Origin: Fibrobacterota bacterium | GTDB lineage: Bacteria; Fibrobacterota; Fibrobacteria; UBA5070 | Assembly: GCA_016715065.1 (NCBI GenBank) | Contig: JADKBN010000009.1 | Span: 1-64,000, forward strand | Reading direction: 5' to 3' | DNA: 64,000 nt | In this document: positions 23,967 to 32,570 of the stretch, one piece after another | Layout: the number at the start of each line of letters is the position of its first letter | Position numbering within the stretch: the first letter of the stretch is position 1 | Program-made: the position numbers and the translations under genes | Notes under the pieces: generated by a model | What the model was told of the DNA's origin: nothing | Database searches by the model: none | The model's input: only the letters and a program-made list of their open reading frames with translations

Positions 23967-25619
23967 TTACGCAACATTTCTTCGCGAAAGAGCTGCATGA
24001 ACCAGCGCATGGAAGAGGGGGGCAGGCTCCAAAAGGTTCGACTTGAGCTCCGGATGGAACTGGCAGGCCATGAAATAGGCGTGTTCGGGGAGTTCCACCA
24101 CCTGCATGATGGGCGTTCCGGGTGCTTTGCCGGAAAACACCAAGCCGGAAGCTTCCAATTGGGCCACGTAGTCGGGGTTGACTTCGTAGCGATGCCGGAA
24201 ACGCTCGCGAATCCGCACGGAATTGCCGTAGATCTTGAAGGCGCGGCTGTCCTTCTTGATTTCCACGTCATGCCCACCCAACCGCATGGTGCCACCCTTT
24301 TTGGTCAGATTTTTCTGGCCGGGCAGGTAGCAAATCACCTTGTGTGCGATGGGGTGTTCGGGGTTTTCCACCTCTTCCGTGTGGGCGCCTTCCAGGCCGC
24401 AGACGTGACGGGCATATTCCACCACGGCCAATTGCATGCCGTAGCAGATTCCCAAGAACGGCAGATTGTTTTCGCGGGCGTATTTGATGAGCTGGATCTT
24501 GCCCTCGATTCCACGGGCTCCGAATCCGCCGGGAATGATCAATCCGTCCACACCATTTAGGGCTTGGGCCACCGTTTGGCTGCCCTTCTCGATTTCGGAG
24601 GTTTCGATCCAACGGAGCTGGACCTTTGCGCCCAGGTGCGCACCGGCGTGCTCCAGGGATTCCACCAGGCTCGCGTAGCTGTCTTCCAGGGCGGTGTACT
24701 TGCCGCCCAGGGCGATTTCCACGACCTTGTCCGGATTGGTGTTGTTGCGCTTGACGGCGGCCACCCACTGCGACCACTCCTCCAAAGCGGGAGGCGAATA
24801 GATCCCGAGCTTTTTGTGAATGAGGGCCGAAAGGCCTTCTTTCTCGTAGACCAACGGAATTTCGTAGACCGATTCCACGTCCGGCCCGGAGATCACGCAT
24901 TCTTTCTGGACATTCCCGAATAGCGCGATCTTCTCCTTGATGTGATCGTCCAAGTACTCCTGGCAACGGCCGATCACCACATCCGGGTAGATCCCGAATT
25001 CGTTCAGGAGCTTCACGCCCTGCTGGGTGGGCTTGGACTTCTGCTCGCGCACGCCCGACGGCACCGGCACGTAGGTCAGGTGCACGAACAGCATGTTTTC
25101 CTGGCCCACTTCATGGCGCATCTGCCGGACGGCTTCGATGTAGAAGAGGTTTTCCAGGTCACCCACGGTGCCGCCGACTTCGATCAGCAAAATGTCGGCG
25201 TTTTCTTCACGCGCGATGCCGTAGATGCGCTCTTTGATCACGTTGGTGGCGTGCGGAATGAACTGCACGGTCTTGCCCAAAAAGTCGCCGCGCCGTTCGC
25301 GCTCCAAGATTTCCTGGAAGACCTTGCCCATGGTCAGGTTCCAGCCGAACTTGCCCTGGATGTTCAAAAAGCGTTCGTAGTGGCCAAAATCCATGTCCAC
25401 TTCGCCGCCGTCGTCCAGCACGAACACTTCGCCATGCTCCACGGGGTTCATGGTGCCTGGATCGGTGTTGAGGTAGCCGTCGAGTTTGATGGGGACGATC
25501 TTGAGCCGCGAGCACAGCAGGCGTCCGATCGATGCCGCCGCGACCCCTTTGCCCAGCCCTGAAAGAACCCCACCGGTGACGACGATGTATTTCGTCTTGT
25601 TCTTGTTCGCGCCGGACAT
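23967..25619 (-). CDS. pyrG: CTP synthase
   Basis: This 550-residue enzyme converts UTP to CTP with glutamine and ATP. The N-terminal synthetase domain shows VTGGVLSGLGKGVAAASIG, the GYLNTDPGTMNP segment and the GHYERFL region. The C-terminal glutaminase domain has the nucleophile in GICYGMQLAVVEYAR and the His-Glu pair in QFHPELKS. ATG 25619 overlaps the kdsB stop by one base (TGATG). The longer upstream frame is a kdsB shadow. The length is normal for the family. Confidence 0.96.
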   Translation of the reverse strand: MSGANKNKTKYIVVTGGVLSGLGKGVAAASIGRLLCSRLKIVPIKLDGYLNTDPGTMNPVEHGEVFVLDDGGEVDMDFGHYERFLNIQGKFGWNLTMGKVFQEILERERRGDFLGKTVQFIPHATNVIKERIYGIAREENADILLIEVGGTVGDLENLFYIEAVRQMRHEVGQENMLFVHLTYVPVPSGVREQKSKPTQQGVKLLNEFGIYPDVVIGRCQEYLDDHIKEKIALFGNVQKECVISGPDVESVYEIPLVYEKEGLSALIHKKLGIYSPPALEEWSQWVAAVKRNNTNPDKVVEIALGGKYTALEDSYASLVESLEHAGAHLGAKVQLRWIETSEIEKGSQTVAQALNGVDGLIIPGGFGARGIEGKIQLIKYARENNLPFLGICYGMQLAVVEYARHVCGLEGAHTEEVENPEHPIAHKVICYLPGQKNLTKKGGTMRLGGHDVEIKKDSRAFKIYGNSVRIRERFRHRYEVNPDYVAQLEASGLVFSGKAPGTPIMQVVELPEHAYFMACQFHPELKSNLLEPAPLFHALVHAALSRRNVA

Positions 25620-26458
25620 CAGAGTTCTCCTTCCTGCCTGAGCAGGTCCAAAACCTCGGAAATATGCTCCCTCCGATCCACGGCGGCACGGGCCCAAGTT
25701 CCTTTTCTCGCCTGGACCCGCATTCCATGGGCCAATGCGCGCAGCGGTTCGATGCGCCGGAGGGTCTCTTGGGGCGGAATCGGGAGGTGGGCGAAGCGCT
25801 GGAGGGCCGCCAGCGAACCTCCATAAACACCCACATGGACCGCGAAATCGTTGGGCTGGGACCCCTCGGGCAAGGTGCGGAAGAAGTCAACCGCTGGGGA
25901 AACGGTCTGGGAAGTATTCCGTTCGTCCCGAGGAGGCGCCCCAGGCGCCGTCTCGACTGCTGCGGTAATACGGCTTCGGCAGGGCACCTCTGGTGCCAAG
26001 GGCGAGCGGTAGGAATCTGGTTCCAATTGGATTTTCACGACATCCTCATCCACCACGCCATGGGCGTCCAAGGCGAGGTCTGCCGCCGTCCAGAGGGCGT
26101 CGGGGTCGGTCGGAAGCAGCGCGCAGAGGTCGCGCAGCAGGTCCAGCGGGAACACCGGCTCGTCGCCCTGGAGGTTCAGGACCCATGGCGCCCCAAGCTC
26201 TTGGGCGGCCCACGCAACGCGATCCGTGCCGGTGGGAAAGCTCGGTGTGAGGATGCACTCGAGGCCGAAGTGGGTGCAGGCATCCACGATCACCGCATCT
26301 TCCGTGGCCACCACCACGCGATCAAAGCATTTTGCAGCCAGCGCGCGACGGGCGGAGCGCACCACCAGGGGCTGTCCGCCGATGTCAAAAAGCGGCTTGC
26401 CCGGAAACCGGGAAGACCCCATGCGCGCCGGAACAATGCAAGTGACGGGATGGCTCAT
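25619..26458 (-). CDS. kdsB: 3-deoxy-manno-octulosonate cytidylyltransferase, with in-frame repeat insertion
   Basis: The product has 279 residues, about 30 longer than usual. KdsB activates Kdo as CMP-Kdo for lipopolysaccharide synthesis, so the cell has an outer membrane; CTP comes from the overlapping pyrG gene. Signatures include IVPARMGSSRFPGKPL (8-23), the FPTGTDRVAWA motif and LNLQGDEPV (94-102). Residues about 148-188 have no counterpart in the family. The DNA there holds a copy of the REP-like element found elsewhere in the window, translated in frame as AAVETAPGAPPRDERN. The usual YFSRSPIP-like strand follows as VDFFRTLPEG. Whether the enzyme keeps full activity is not known. Confidence 0.88.
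   Translation of the reverse strand: MSHPVTCIVPARMGSSRFPGKPLFDIGGQPLVVRSARRALAAKCFDRVVVATEDAVIVDACTHFGLECILTPSFPTGTDRVAWAAQELGAPWVLNLQGDEPVFPLDLLRDLCALLPTDPDALWTAADLALDAHGVVDEDVVKIQLEPDSYRSPLAPEVPCRSRITAAVETAPGAPPRDERNTSQTVSPAVDFFRTLPEGSQPNDFAVHVGVYGGSLAALQRFAHLPIPPQETLRRIEPLRALAHGMRVQARKGTWARAAVDRREHISEVLDLLRQEGEL
25919..25965 (+). repeat. REP-like dispersed element, copy C (inside kdsB)
   Basis: CCGTTCGTCCCGAGGAG is followed by a GCGCC/GGCGC palindromic centre and CGTCTCGA, then CTGCGG as also seen after copy A. It lies in the coding sequence of kdsB and preserves the frame. Confidence 0.65.
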
Positions 26459-26490
26459 GGATTGATCGCCTCGGGAAGTGGGACCGCGCG

Positions 26491-26528
26491 CCCTTCGAGA
26501 CGCCCTCCGGGCTCCTCAGGACGAACGG
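26491..26528 (-). repeat. REP-like dispersed element, copy D
   Basis: The reverse complement gives CCGTTCGTCCTGAGGAG, centre CCCGGAGGG, then CGTCTCGAAGGG. It is in the gap between gatC and kdsB, inverted relative to copy E. Confidence 0.65.
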
Positions 26529-26581
26529 TCCTCCAGTATCAGTGAGTCTGCAGCCCGGGTTGATTCTGAGCTCGCAACCCT

Positions 26582-26622
26582 CCGTTCGTCCTGAGGAGAG
26601 GCGAAGCCTCGTCTCGAAGGGC
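26582..26622 (+). repeat. REP-like dispersed element, copy E
   Basis: CCGTTCGTCCTGAGGAG is followed by the palindromic centre AGGC GAA GCCT and CGTCTCGAAGGG. With copy D it forms an inverted pair with a spacer of about 53 bp, much like the A/B pair. Confidence 0.65.
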
Positions 26623-26642
26623 GAGAGCGGAGGGGAAAGGCT

Positions 26643-26936
26643 CTACGCGGCCCCAATGACCTTGGGGATCGCGAAAAAGCCCTCGTACGACTTGGGGGCG
26701 TTGGAGAGGGCCACATCGCGGTCCAGGCTCTGGTGGGGGATGTCCGCACGCAAGGGCCTCTCGCCGCTGTCCGGATGCATCATGGGAGGCACATCGGAGA
26801 GATCCAACTTGGAGATCTCTTCCATGTGCTCCAGGACGTGGGCGAGCTGACCGGCCACACGGGGAAGATCGGATTCCTCCACGTGCAATCGGGAGAGCAG
26901 GGCGAGCTTGCGGACGGTGTCTTCGGTCAGTTCCAT
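26643..26936 (-). CDS. gatC: Asp-tRNA(Asn)/Glu-tRNA(Gln) amidotransferase subunit C
   Basis: This 97-residue GatC has the family layout: an N-terminal VRKLALLSRLHVEE helix, LAHVLEHMEEISKLDLSDVPP, then RPLRADIPHQSLDRDVALSNAP and a C-terminal FFAIPKVI strand. GatC wraps around GatA and stabilises the GatCAB complex that amidates mischarged tRNA. gatA and gatB are not adjacent, so the gene stands apart from its partners. ATG 26936 gives the standard N-terminus. Confidence 0.93.
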   Translation of the reverse strand: MELTEDTVRKLALLSRLHVEESDLPRVAGQLAHVLEHMEEISKLDLSDVPPMMHPDSGERPLRADIPHQSLDRDVALSNAPKSYEGFFAIPKVIGAA

Positions 26937-26964
26937 GGTTGTCCGCTAAGGTAGAAATCCATCC

Positions 26965-28860
26965 TCAGCGGATGGTGGCCATGGAGATTCCATCGGGCCG
27001 CAGGACCACGAGCTGCCCGCGCCAGAAGGTGAAGGACCTAACTGAGTTGGATGAGGTGATCCACTGGGTTGTGAGCGGATCGGATGCTATCGCAAGTCCC
27101 AAGAAGCCGTCTCTTTGGATGACAACGAGGGAATCGATGCCTCGCAGAAGAATCGAGGAGGTGCTTTGCGCGATCCGATCGGCGGGATCAAGGCTGAGAC
27201 CCTTGTACAAGGTGTAACAACTCGCCTCGCCGGAAACAGGCCATCCAGGCGTTTGCAAGGTCCAATCGCCGACAGATGTGGGGAGGACGGTCGGCGCCAG
27301 CAGCCCCCAAAATGTGAAGGAGTATGGAGTCTCGATCACGTCGGGCATGCGCGCGAGGCGTGCCCAGTCTGCTCCCTGTGAAATTTCCAATCCGCCCTGT
27401 GAGGAAGTCCGCATGATGCCAGGGGTCCACCTGTATTGGCTCATCACGAACTCCAGGAACAACGTGCTCGAAGTGGCGATGAGTCGAATTTTGGTGGTGC
27501 TGTCGTTTCCTGTCGAGTACCGCGTGGTGTCCCAGTGGACGCCATCCGCGCTGGACCGGATGCGCACGCTGTCGTAAACCGGCGTGCGAGGAAGGTTGGT
27601 ATCCTGAATACCCATGTAGGACTGCCACTGCCAGGAGGAATCCAGGAGCGAGTCCGTCGAGGCGAACAAGTCCGCGAACCAAACCTTTCCTCCCCAGAAA
27701 ACGGGATCCAGGTCGAGGCTCGTGGCAGGCAGGAGGGAGTGAGTCCAGGTTCCGCTGTTCCCAAGAATGGCAAACGATCTGGGGGTTTCCGGATTGGGTA
27801 GGCTCGCAGTGGATGTCCAGGCGACGAGCCCGCCCTCGATGGTGTCCAAGTTTGCTACAGAAGGAGGTGCGGGTACGGTTTGTCCCCAGAGCACCTTCCA
27901 TCGCTTGGCCAAAGAAGGACTTCTCACATGCAATCGGACCTTCTCCCAGAGCGGGCCTTCCGTGATGCGATCCGTGCCTCCGGCTCCCACCCAATAGGTC
28001 AGGTCAAATTCTGAGGAATCTACAGGGCTTCGGAAGCTGCTGCTCCTTCCGAAGATCGTATCGTGGAACGAATCCGTGGTCGAATAGCCATGGCGCATTC
28101 CGCCACCCCAATATTCCGGTCCTTCCTGTCGGTACACGATATATCCCGCCTTCCGCGCATAGGCCGTATCCTTCCAACTCAGAGTGACAACTCCTGACAA
28201 GGTATCGTATGTCGCGACGATTCCTGTCACCAGCGGCAATCCATTGTACACGAGATCGATCGTATCCACGTCCACCGCGCTGTCCGGCCGCGCCCGCACC
28301 AGTTTGTGCGTGGGCGTGTACTCGGGAAAGTGCGTGACCGCCACCAGATCCAGGTTGCCGGCGGGCACGCCGGAAATCCGGAAGAATCCGGTGGAGTCCA
28401 CATTCGCATACAGGTTGGTGCGCATCAGGTGCACCCAGGCGATGGAGGGCGAGTGCATGGGTTGGACCCTTACATGCCCCGTGATGGTGCCCGTGGGGCG
28501 CAGAGTGTCCACAGGCAGATCCATCCGGTCGCCATCGGAAAAAGCGGAGTCGATGAACAGGGCTCCACCCATTTTCTGGTCGTCGGCGATCAGACTGTAG
28601 TGGCCTGGTTTGAGTTTCAGCGCCACATTGCCATCCGCATCCACGAAGGTCTGGGCGACCTGCGCGGTGGTGGAATCCGTTTCCTTTTGCGATGCCGAAT
28701 AGACGCGGACCCGAGCGCCCACGGCGGGCTTTCCATCGGGCCGGAAGAACGTTCCCTTGGTTTGGGTTTCGTTGTTGGTGCCGGCGATCCGGTCGGAGTC
28801 GCAGCCGTGCAAGAGGGCGAGGGCCGCGGCACTGGTGAGGAGTCTGCTGAGGCGACTCAT
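26965..28860 (-). CDS. Lipoprotein with carboxypeptidase-regulatory-like repeats
   Basis: This 631-residue protein has a lipobox LALLHGC (Cys20), so it is probably lipid-anchored in the envelope. Residues about 35-125 and 125-215 look like carboxypeptidase regulatory-like (beta-sandwich) modules (GTFFRPDGKPAVGARVRVY, then GTITGHVRV...GFFRISGVPAGNLDLVAV). A fibronectin-type stretch with VTLSWKD follows, and the C-terminal half is beta-rich and unrecognised. ATG 28860 overlaps the stop of the TIGR02147 gene (ATGA), so the pair is translationally coupled. The function is unknown. Confidence 0.75.
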   Translation of the reverse strand: MSRLSRLLTSAAALALLHGCDSDRIAGTNNETQTKGTFFRPDGKPAVGARVRVYSASQKETDSTTAQVAQTFVDADGNVALKLKPGHYSLIADDQKMGGALFIDSAFSDGDRMDLPVDTLRPTGTITGHVRVQPMHSPSIAWVHLMRTNLYANVDSTGFFRISGVPAGNLDLVAVTHFPEYTPTHKLVRARPDSAVDVDTIDLVYNGLPLVTGIVATYDTLSGVVTLSWKDTAYARKAGYIVYRQEGPEYWGGGMRHGYSTTDSFHDTIFGRSSSFRSPVDSSEFDLTYWVGAGGTDRITEGPLWEKVRLHVRSPSLAKRWKVLWGQTVPAPPSVANLDTIEGGLVAWTSTASLPNPETPRSFAILGNSGTWTHSLLPATSLDLDPVFWGGKVWFADLFASTDSLLDSSWQWQSYMGIQDTNLPRTPVYDSVRIRSSADGVHWDTTRYSTGNDSTTKIRLIATSSTLFLEFVMSQYRWTPGIMRTSSQGGLEISQGADWARLARMPDVIETPYSFTFWGLLAPTVLPTSVGDWTLQTPGWPVSGEASCYTLYKGLSLDPADRIAQSTSSILLRGIDSLVVIQRDGFLGLAIASDPLTTQWITSSNSVRSFTFWRGQLVVLRPDGISMATIR

Positions 28861-29708
28861 GGGGTGGGCTCCTTCGGGGATTTCTTGAGTGGGATCAGGG
28901 AGATTTGAAAAAGACAGACATCAGTGGGGGCAAGGGCGTCTTGGTGGACCATCGAGCGGATCTCGGAGCGGAATTTCTCGATCTTCCGTTCGATCTGCGC
29001 GGCCACCTGCTTGGAAACAGAGATCACGTTGGTGGCCACCAACCTCTCGGGACTGTCCGGCACCAGAAGGCTCTTTTGGGCCAGCTCCAGGTGTTGGAGC
29101 TGCAATTGCACGATCACCGCATCGCGCGTGCCCTCGGGGGCGGTCACGGAAGCTTCTGTGGGCTTCCAGAAACCGTCCGGGTTCTGGGCGATCAGCCCGA
29201 GTTCCGCCAACAGCGCCAACGACTCGCGGACTTGGCCGGGGGTCAGGCGCGGCACGATCTCCTTGGCGATGCGATCCGGTTCGTCGCCGTAGCTTCCGGT
29301 GTCCAACAATGCACGGATGGCGCCGTGGCGCCAGTGCTTGTAGAACTCCATCTGGCGGGTTTCCAAGACGGTTCTGGGGGTGCGGTTGGTGGCCACCAGT
29401 TGATCGAACGCCAGCTCGCGTTCGTCAGCCGTCTCGGCTTGGGCGAAGCGGACCAACGCGCGGAAATAGCGGGCTTCGTCGCGATCCAGTTCCAGCAGCA
29501 CCACGAAGCGTTCCACGAAGTTCGTGGTCAGGTTCTTTCCGCCGACCACGTCGGGAAAGAAGCTCCGCGTGTTGGGAAGGCCGATACGGCGATGGACCTC
29601 GGCGTTGTTGAAGCGTGGATCCGCCTCGCGTCGGGAAGCCATCCAGTCTGCCAGGAACTTCCTGAAGTCATTGTATTCGTAGATGATAGGCTGGCTCATG
29701 AGTACCAT
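28857..29708 (-). CDS. TIGR02147-family protein
   Basis: This 283-residue cytoplasmic protein matches the TIGR02147 family described from Fibrobacter: N-terminal IIYEYNDFRKFLADWMASRR, a PNTRSFFPDVVGGKNLT segment, LLELDRDEARYFRALVRFAQA, and a mid-region winged-helix-like part (LALLAELGLIAQNPDGFWKPT). I infer a helix-turn-helix type regulator; the family has no established biochemical role that I know of. ATG 29708 has AGG four bases upstream; ATG 29699 is an alternative. It is the first gene of a pair with the lipoprotein, which it may regulate. Confidence 0.85.
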   Translation of the reverse strand: MVLMSQPIIYEYNDFRKFLADWMASRREADPRFNNAEVHRRIGLPNTRSFFPDVVGGKNLTTNFVERFVVLLELDRDEARYFRALVRFAQAETADERELAFDQLVATNRTPRTVLETRQMEFYKHWRHGAIRALLDTGSYGDEPDRIAKEIVPRLTPGQVRESLALLAELGLIAQNPDGFWKPTEASVTAPEGTRDAVIVQLQLQHLELAQKSLLVPDSPERLVATNVISVSKQVAAQIERKIEKFRSEIRSMVHQDALAPTDVCLFQISLIPLKKSPKEPTP

Positions 29709-29772
29709 AATACCTGGGGTTTCTCATATTCCCAAGCGATGCGATGTGCATCATTTATAGAAGGCAATTGGT

Positions 29773-30738
29773 CTATTTACGGCTACGCGCTCGGGGGTGG
29801 CAGGTGGCATGGACTTCCTGCAAGGTGCCCAGATCCAGGTGCGTGTACATCTCGGTGGTGGTCACGGAGCTGTGTCCCAGCATCTCCTGTACGGCGCGAA
29901 GGTCGGCCCCGCCTTGCAGGAGGTGGGTGGCGAAGCTGTGGCGCAAGAGGTGTGGGTGGATGCGGTGACTGCCCTTTTTGCCAGAGCGGTCATCCGTTTG
30001 CAAACCCGTCACGCGTGCCCAATGGTCCAGGATCTCCCAGGCGGAAATGCGCGAAAGCGATCCGCCGCGAAAGTTCACGAAGAGCCGATCCGTGTGTGGG
30101 TTCAGCTGTGGACGGTGATGATGGATCCAGTCCTCGATCCGCTCGATGGCGATCTTGCCCACCGGCACGATCCGCTCTTTGCTGCCTTTTCCCCAAACCC
30201 GCACCAGGCCCTCGGAGGGAAGCCAGCCCGCCAAGGGCAGGCCAACCGCCTCCGAAACACGCATCCCCGTGGCGTACAGAAGCTCCAACAGCGCCCCATC
30301 GCGGGCTTCCAGTGGTTTGGATCTGCCTGGTCCATCCAAAAGCTTCAGGGTGTCCGGGATGGAAAGCACGCGCGGGAGGGTCGCGACGGTCTTTGCAGAG
30401 GGGAGATCGGCCAGGGGGTTGTCCACCACCTCCGATTCCAGCTGCAAAAACCTATAGAACGCTTTCCAGGCGGATTTCGCTCGGGCGACCGACCGTTGCG
30501 AAAGTCCTCCGCGCGCGAGGTCTTCCAAAAATTGTCCCAATTGGAGGGGCGTCAAAGCGGCTGGATCCCAACCCACTGCCCGTGCCTTGTGGGCCAGCTT
30601 GTCCAGGTCGCGGGCATACCCCTCCTGGGTCCGCGCGGAGAGTCCCCGTTCCAAGGCCAGATGGTCCATCCAACCTTCGCTGGAACGAGTCCACGCGTCC
30701 GGTCGTTCACCGGCAGGTTTTGGGGCTGGCCTCCTCAT
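29773..30738 (-). CDS. xerD: Tyrosine recombinase, XerD-type
   Basis: Reading from ATG 30738 gives 321 residues. The N-terminal SAM-like domain (about 20-110) binds one dif half-site. The catalytic set is complete: R160 (ATGMRVSE), K184/K187 (GKGSKERIVP), H263 and R266 (HPHLLRHSFATHLL), H289 (LGHSS) and the nucleophile Y298 (MYTHL). XerC/XerD resolve chromosome dimers at dif with FtsK. A second Xer gene lies at 39029. The start is uncertain because the upstream frame stays open to 30834 and there is no clear ribosome-binding site. XerD rather than XerC is the better fit but not certain. Confidence 0.82.
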   Translation of the reverse strand: MRRPAPKPAGERPDAWTRSSEGWMDHLALERGLSARTQEGYARDLDKLAHKARAVGWDPAALTPLQLGQFLEDLARGGLSQRSVARAKSAWKAFYRFLQLESEVVDNPLADLPSAKTVATLPRVLSIPDTLKLLDGPGRSKPLEARDGALLELLYATGMRVSEAVGLPLAGWLPSEGLVRVWGKGSKERIVPVGKIAIERIEDWIHHHRPQLNPHTDRLFVNFRGGSLSRISAWEILDHWARVTGLQTDDRSGKKGSHRIHPHLLRHSFATHLLQGGADLRAVQEMLGHSSVTTTEMYTHLDLGTLQEVHATCHPRARSRK

Positions 30739-30888
30739 GGACCATGAATCTGTGGGCTGGATCGTGTTTTGGCTACCCTGGGCTGTGCCAGGGGGTGGGA
30801 GCAAGTCGGGGTCCGGTTCCCCACGAGGCCACATCCAGTCGTGGGTTCGCGGGAGGTGCGAGGGGAGTGGGTTTTTCGTGTAAAACGA

Positions 30889-30916
30889 TTACCGGACGGT
30901 TAGATCCTTATATAGA
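30889..30916 (+). promoter_or_regulatory. Possible promoter of the CoA-transferase gene
   Basis: TTACCG (30889-30894) and TATAGA (30911-30916) are spaced by 16 bp in a locally AT-rich patch, about 75 bp upstream of the ATG. It resembles a sigma-70 promoter by eye only. Confidence 0.3.
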
Positions 30917-30989
30917 TTTTCCACTTCGGAAAACCTTCCAACACCTTAATCCACATTTTGTTTTCCAAGGAAACGAGAGAGGAAGAGCG

Positions 30990-32474
30990 ATGTCGTTCGC
31001 GAAACTCGATCCCAAAGAAGCTGCCAACCTGATCCAGCACGATATGACCGTCGGATTTTCCGGATTCACTCCGGCTGGTTCGCCCAAGGTCGTGTCCTTG
31101 TCCATCGCCGAAAAGGCCAAAGCCGAGCACGAAGCCGGCCGTCCTTTCAAGATCGGTGTGGTGACCGGTGCCTCCACCGGCGACTCCCTGGACGGCGCCT
31201 TGGCGCGGGCAGATGCGATCAAATTCCGCACTCCCTACCAGTCCAACAACGACCTCCGCAAGGCTCTCAACGACGGCCGCGCGGAGTTCTTCGACATGCA
31301 CCTCTCGCAGCTGCAGCAGGCGCTTCGTTCGGGCTCGCTGGGCAAGATCGACATCGCCGTGGTGGAAGCAGCGGATGTTTCCGACGACGGCGAGATCCTG
31401 CTGACCTCCGGCGTGGGATCCATTCCCACCACCGCGCGCATGGCCGACAAGGTCATCATCGAGGTCAACAGCGCCCACTCCAAGGACCTGCATGGCATCC
31501 ATGACATCTTCGAGCCGGCCGATCCTCCGTTTCGCCAGCCCATCCCCATCACGTCGGTGCGCGACCGCATCGGCACGCCGCGGCTGAAGATCGACCCCAA
31601 GAAGATCGTCGGCATCGTGGAGAACAACCAGCCCGACGACGTGAAGGGCTTCGACGAGCTGACCGACGTCACCCGCCAGATCGGCGCCAACGCCGCCGCC
31701 TTCCTGGCCGGCGAGCTGCGCGCGGGACGCATCCCCAGTCAATTTCTGCCCATCCAGTCGGGCGTGGGCAACATCGCCAACGCGGTGATGGCCGCTCTCA
31801 ACGACGCCAAGGACATCCCGGCCTTCGAGATGTACACGGAAGTGATCCAGGACGCGGTCTTCGATCTGATCGACTCCGGCAAGGTGAAGTTCGCCTCCGG
31901 CTGCTCCTTCACGATCTCGCCTCCCATCCAGAAGCGCCTGTACGACGACCTCAAGCGCTACCGGCAGCATCTGATCCTGCGCCCGCAGGAGATCTCGAAC
32001 AACCCCGAAATCGTTCGGCGCTTGGGCTTGATCACCATGAACACGGCGTTGGAAGCGGATATCTTCGGCAACATCAATTCCACCCACGTGCTGGGTCGTT
32101 CGATGATGAACGGCATCGGCGGTTCGGGCGACTTCACCCGCAACGCCTATCTCTCCATCTTCGCCTGCCCTTCCACGGCCAAGGGCGGCAAGATCAGCGC
32201 GATCGTCCCGCTGTGCTCGCACATCGACCACTCGGAACACTCGGTGGGCGCCATGATCACCGAATGGGGCGTGGCGGATCTGCGCGGCAAGGGCCCGCTC
32301 CAGCGCGCCAACGCGATCATCGACAATTGCGTGCACCCCAGCTACCGCGATCAGCTGCGCGACTACCTCAAGCTGACCGGCTGTGCCCACACGCCACACA
32401 CGCTGTCCAAGGCGTTTCGCATGCACGTGAAGTTCGAGGAAACCGGCACCATGCAGGGCGTCGACTGGGCGTAG
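30990..32474 (+). CDS. Acetyl-CoA hydrolase/transferase family CoA-transferase
   Basis: This 494-residue enzyme belongs to the group of succinyl-CoA:acetate CoA-transferases and acetyl-CoA hydrolases. Family marks are VGFSGFTPAGSPKVV, TSGVGSIPTTARMADKVIIEVN, LPIQSGVGNIANAV, the YTEVIQD segment whose Glu (E284) is the expected CoA-ester nucleophile, and NGIGGSGDFTRNAYLSIF. It would move CoA between acetate, succinate or propionate in fermentation or a modified TCA cycle. GAGAGGAAGAG precedes ATG 30990. A very long upstream extension of this frame is antisense to xerD and the TIGR02147 gene and is not real. A terminator follows. Confidence 0.9.
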   Translation: MSFAKLDPKEAANLIQHDMTVGFSGFTPAGSPKVVSLSIAEKAKAEHEAGRPFKIGVVTGASTGDSLDGALARADAIKFRTPYQSNNDLRKALNDGRAEFFDMHLSQLQQALRSGSLGKIDIAVVEAADVSDDGEILLTSGVGSIPTTARMADKVIIEVNSAHSKDLHGIHDIFEPADPPFRQPIPITSVRDRIGTPRLKIDPKKIVGIVENNQPDDVKGFDELTDVTRQIGANAAAFLAGELRAGRIPSQFLPIQSGVGNIANAVMAALNDAKDIPAFEMYTEVIQDAVFDLIDSGKVKFASGCSFTISPPIQKRLYDDLKRYRQHLILRPQEISNNPEIVRRLGLITMNTALEADIFGNINSTHVLGRSMMNGIGGSGDFTRNAYLSIFACPSTAKGGKISAIVPLCSHIDHSEHSVGAMITEWGVADLRGKGPLQRANAIIDNCVHPSYRDQLRDYLKLTGCAHTPHTLSKAFRMHVKFEETGTMQGVDWA

Positions 32475-32511
32475 TTCGCCCGTAAGGCTCGCGACATGTG
32501 CTAAGTTTTGA

Positions 32512-32540
32512 GGACCGTCGGAAATCGACGGTCCTTTTTT
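32512..32540 (+). terminator. Rho-independent terminator after the CoA-transferase gene
   Basis: GGACCGTCG (32512-32520) pairs perfectly with CGACGGTCC (32526-32534) around a GAAAT loop and is followed by six T (32535-32540). It ends the transcript 38 bp after the stop and before comEC. Confidence 0.92.
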
Positions 32541-32570
32541 CATTCCCCCCAACATGGCCATCCCCCGCCC

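Noticed and set aside
28905..30989. Very long N-terminal extension of the CoA-transferase frame
   Set aside because: It runs antisense to two well-supported genes (TIGR02147 and XerD), and the family starts at ATG 30990 behind a ribosome-binding site.
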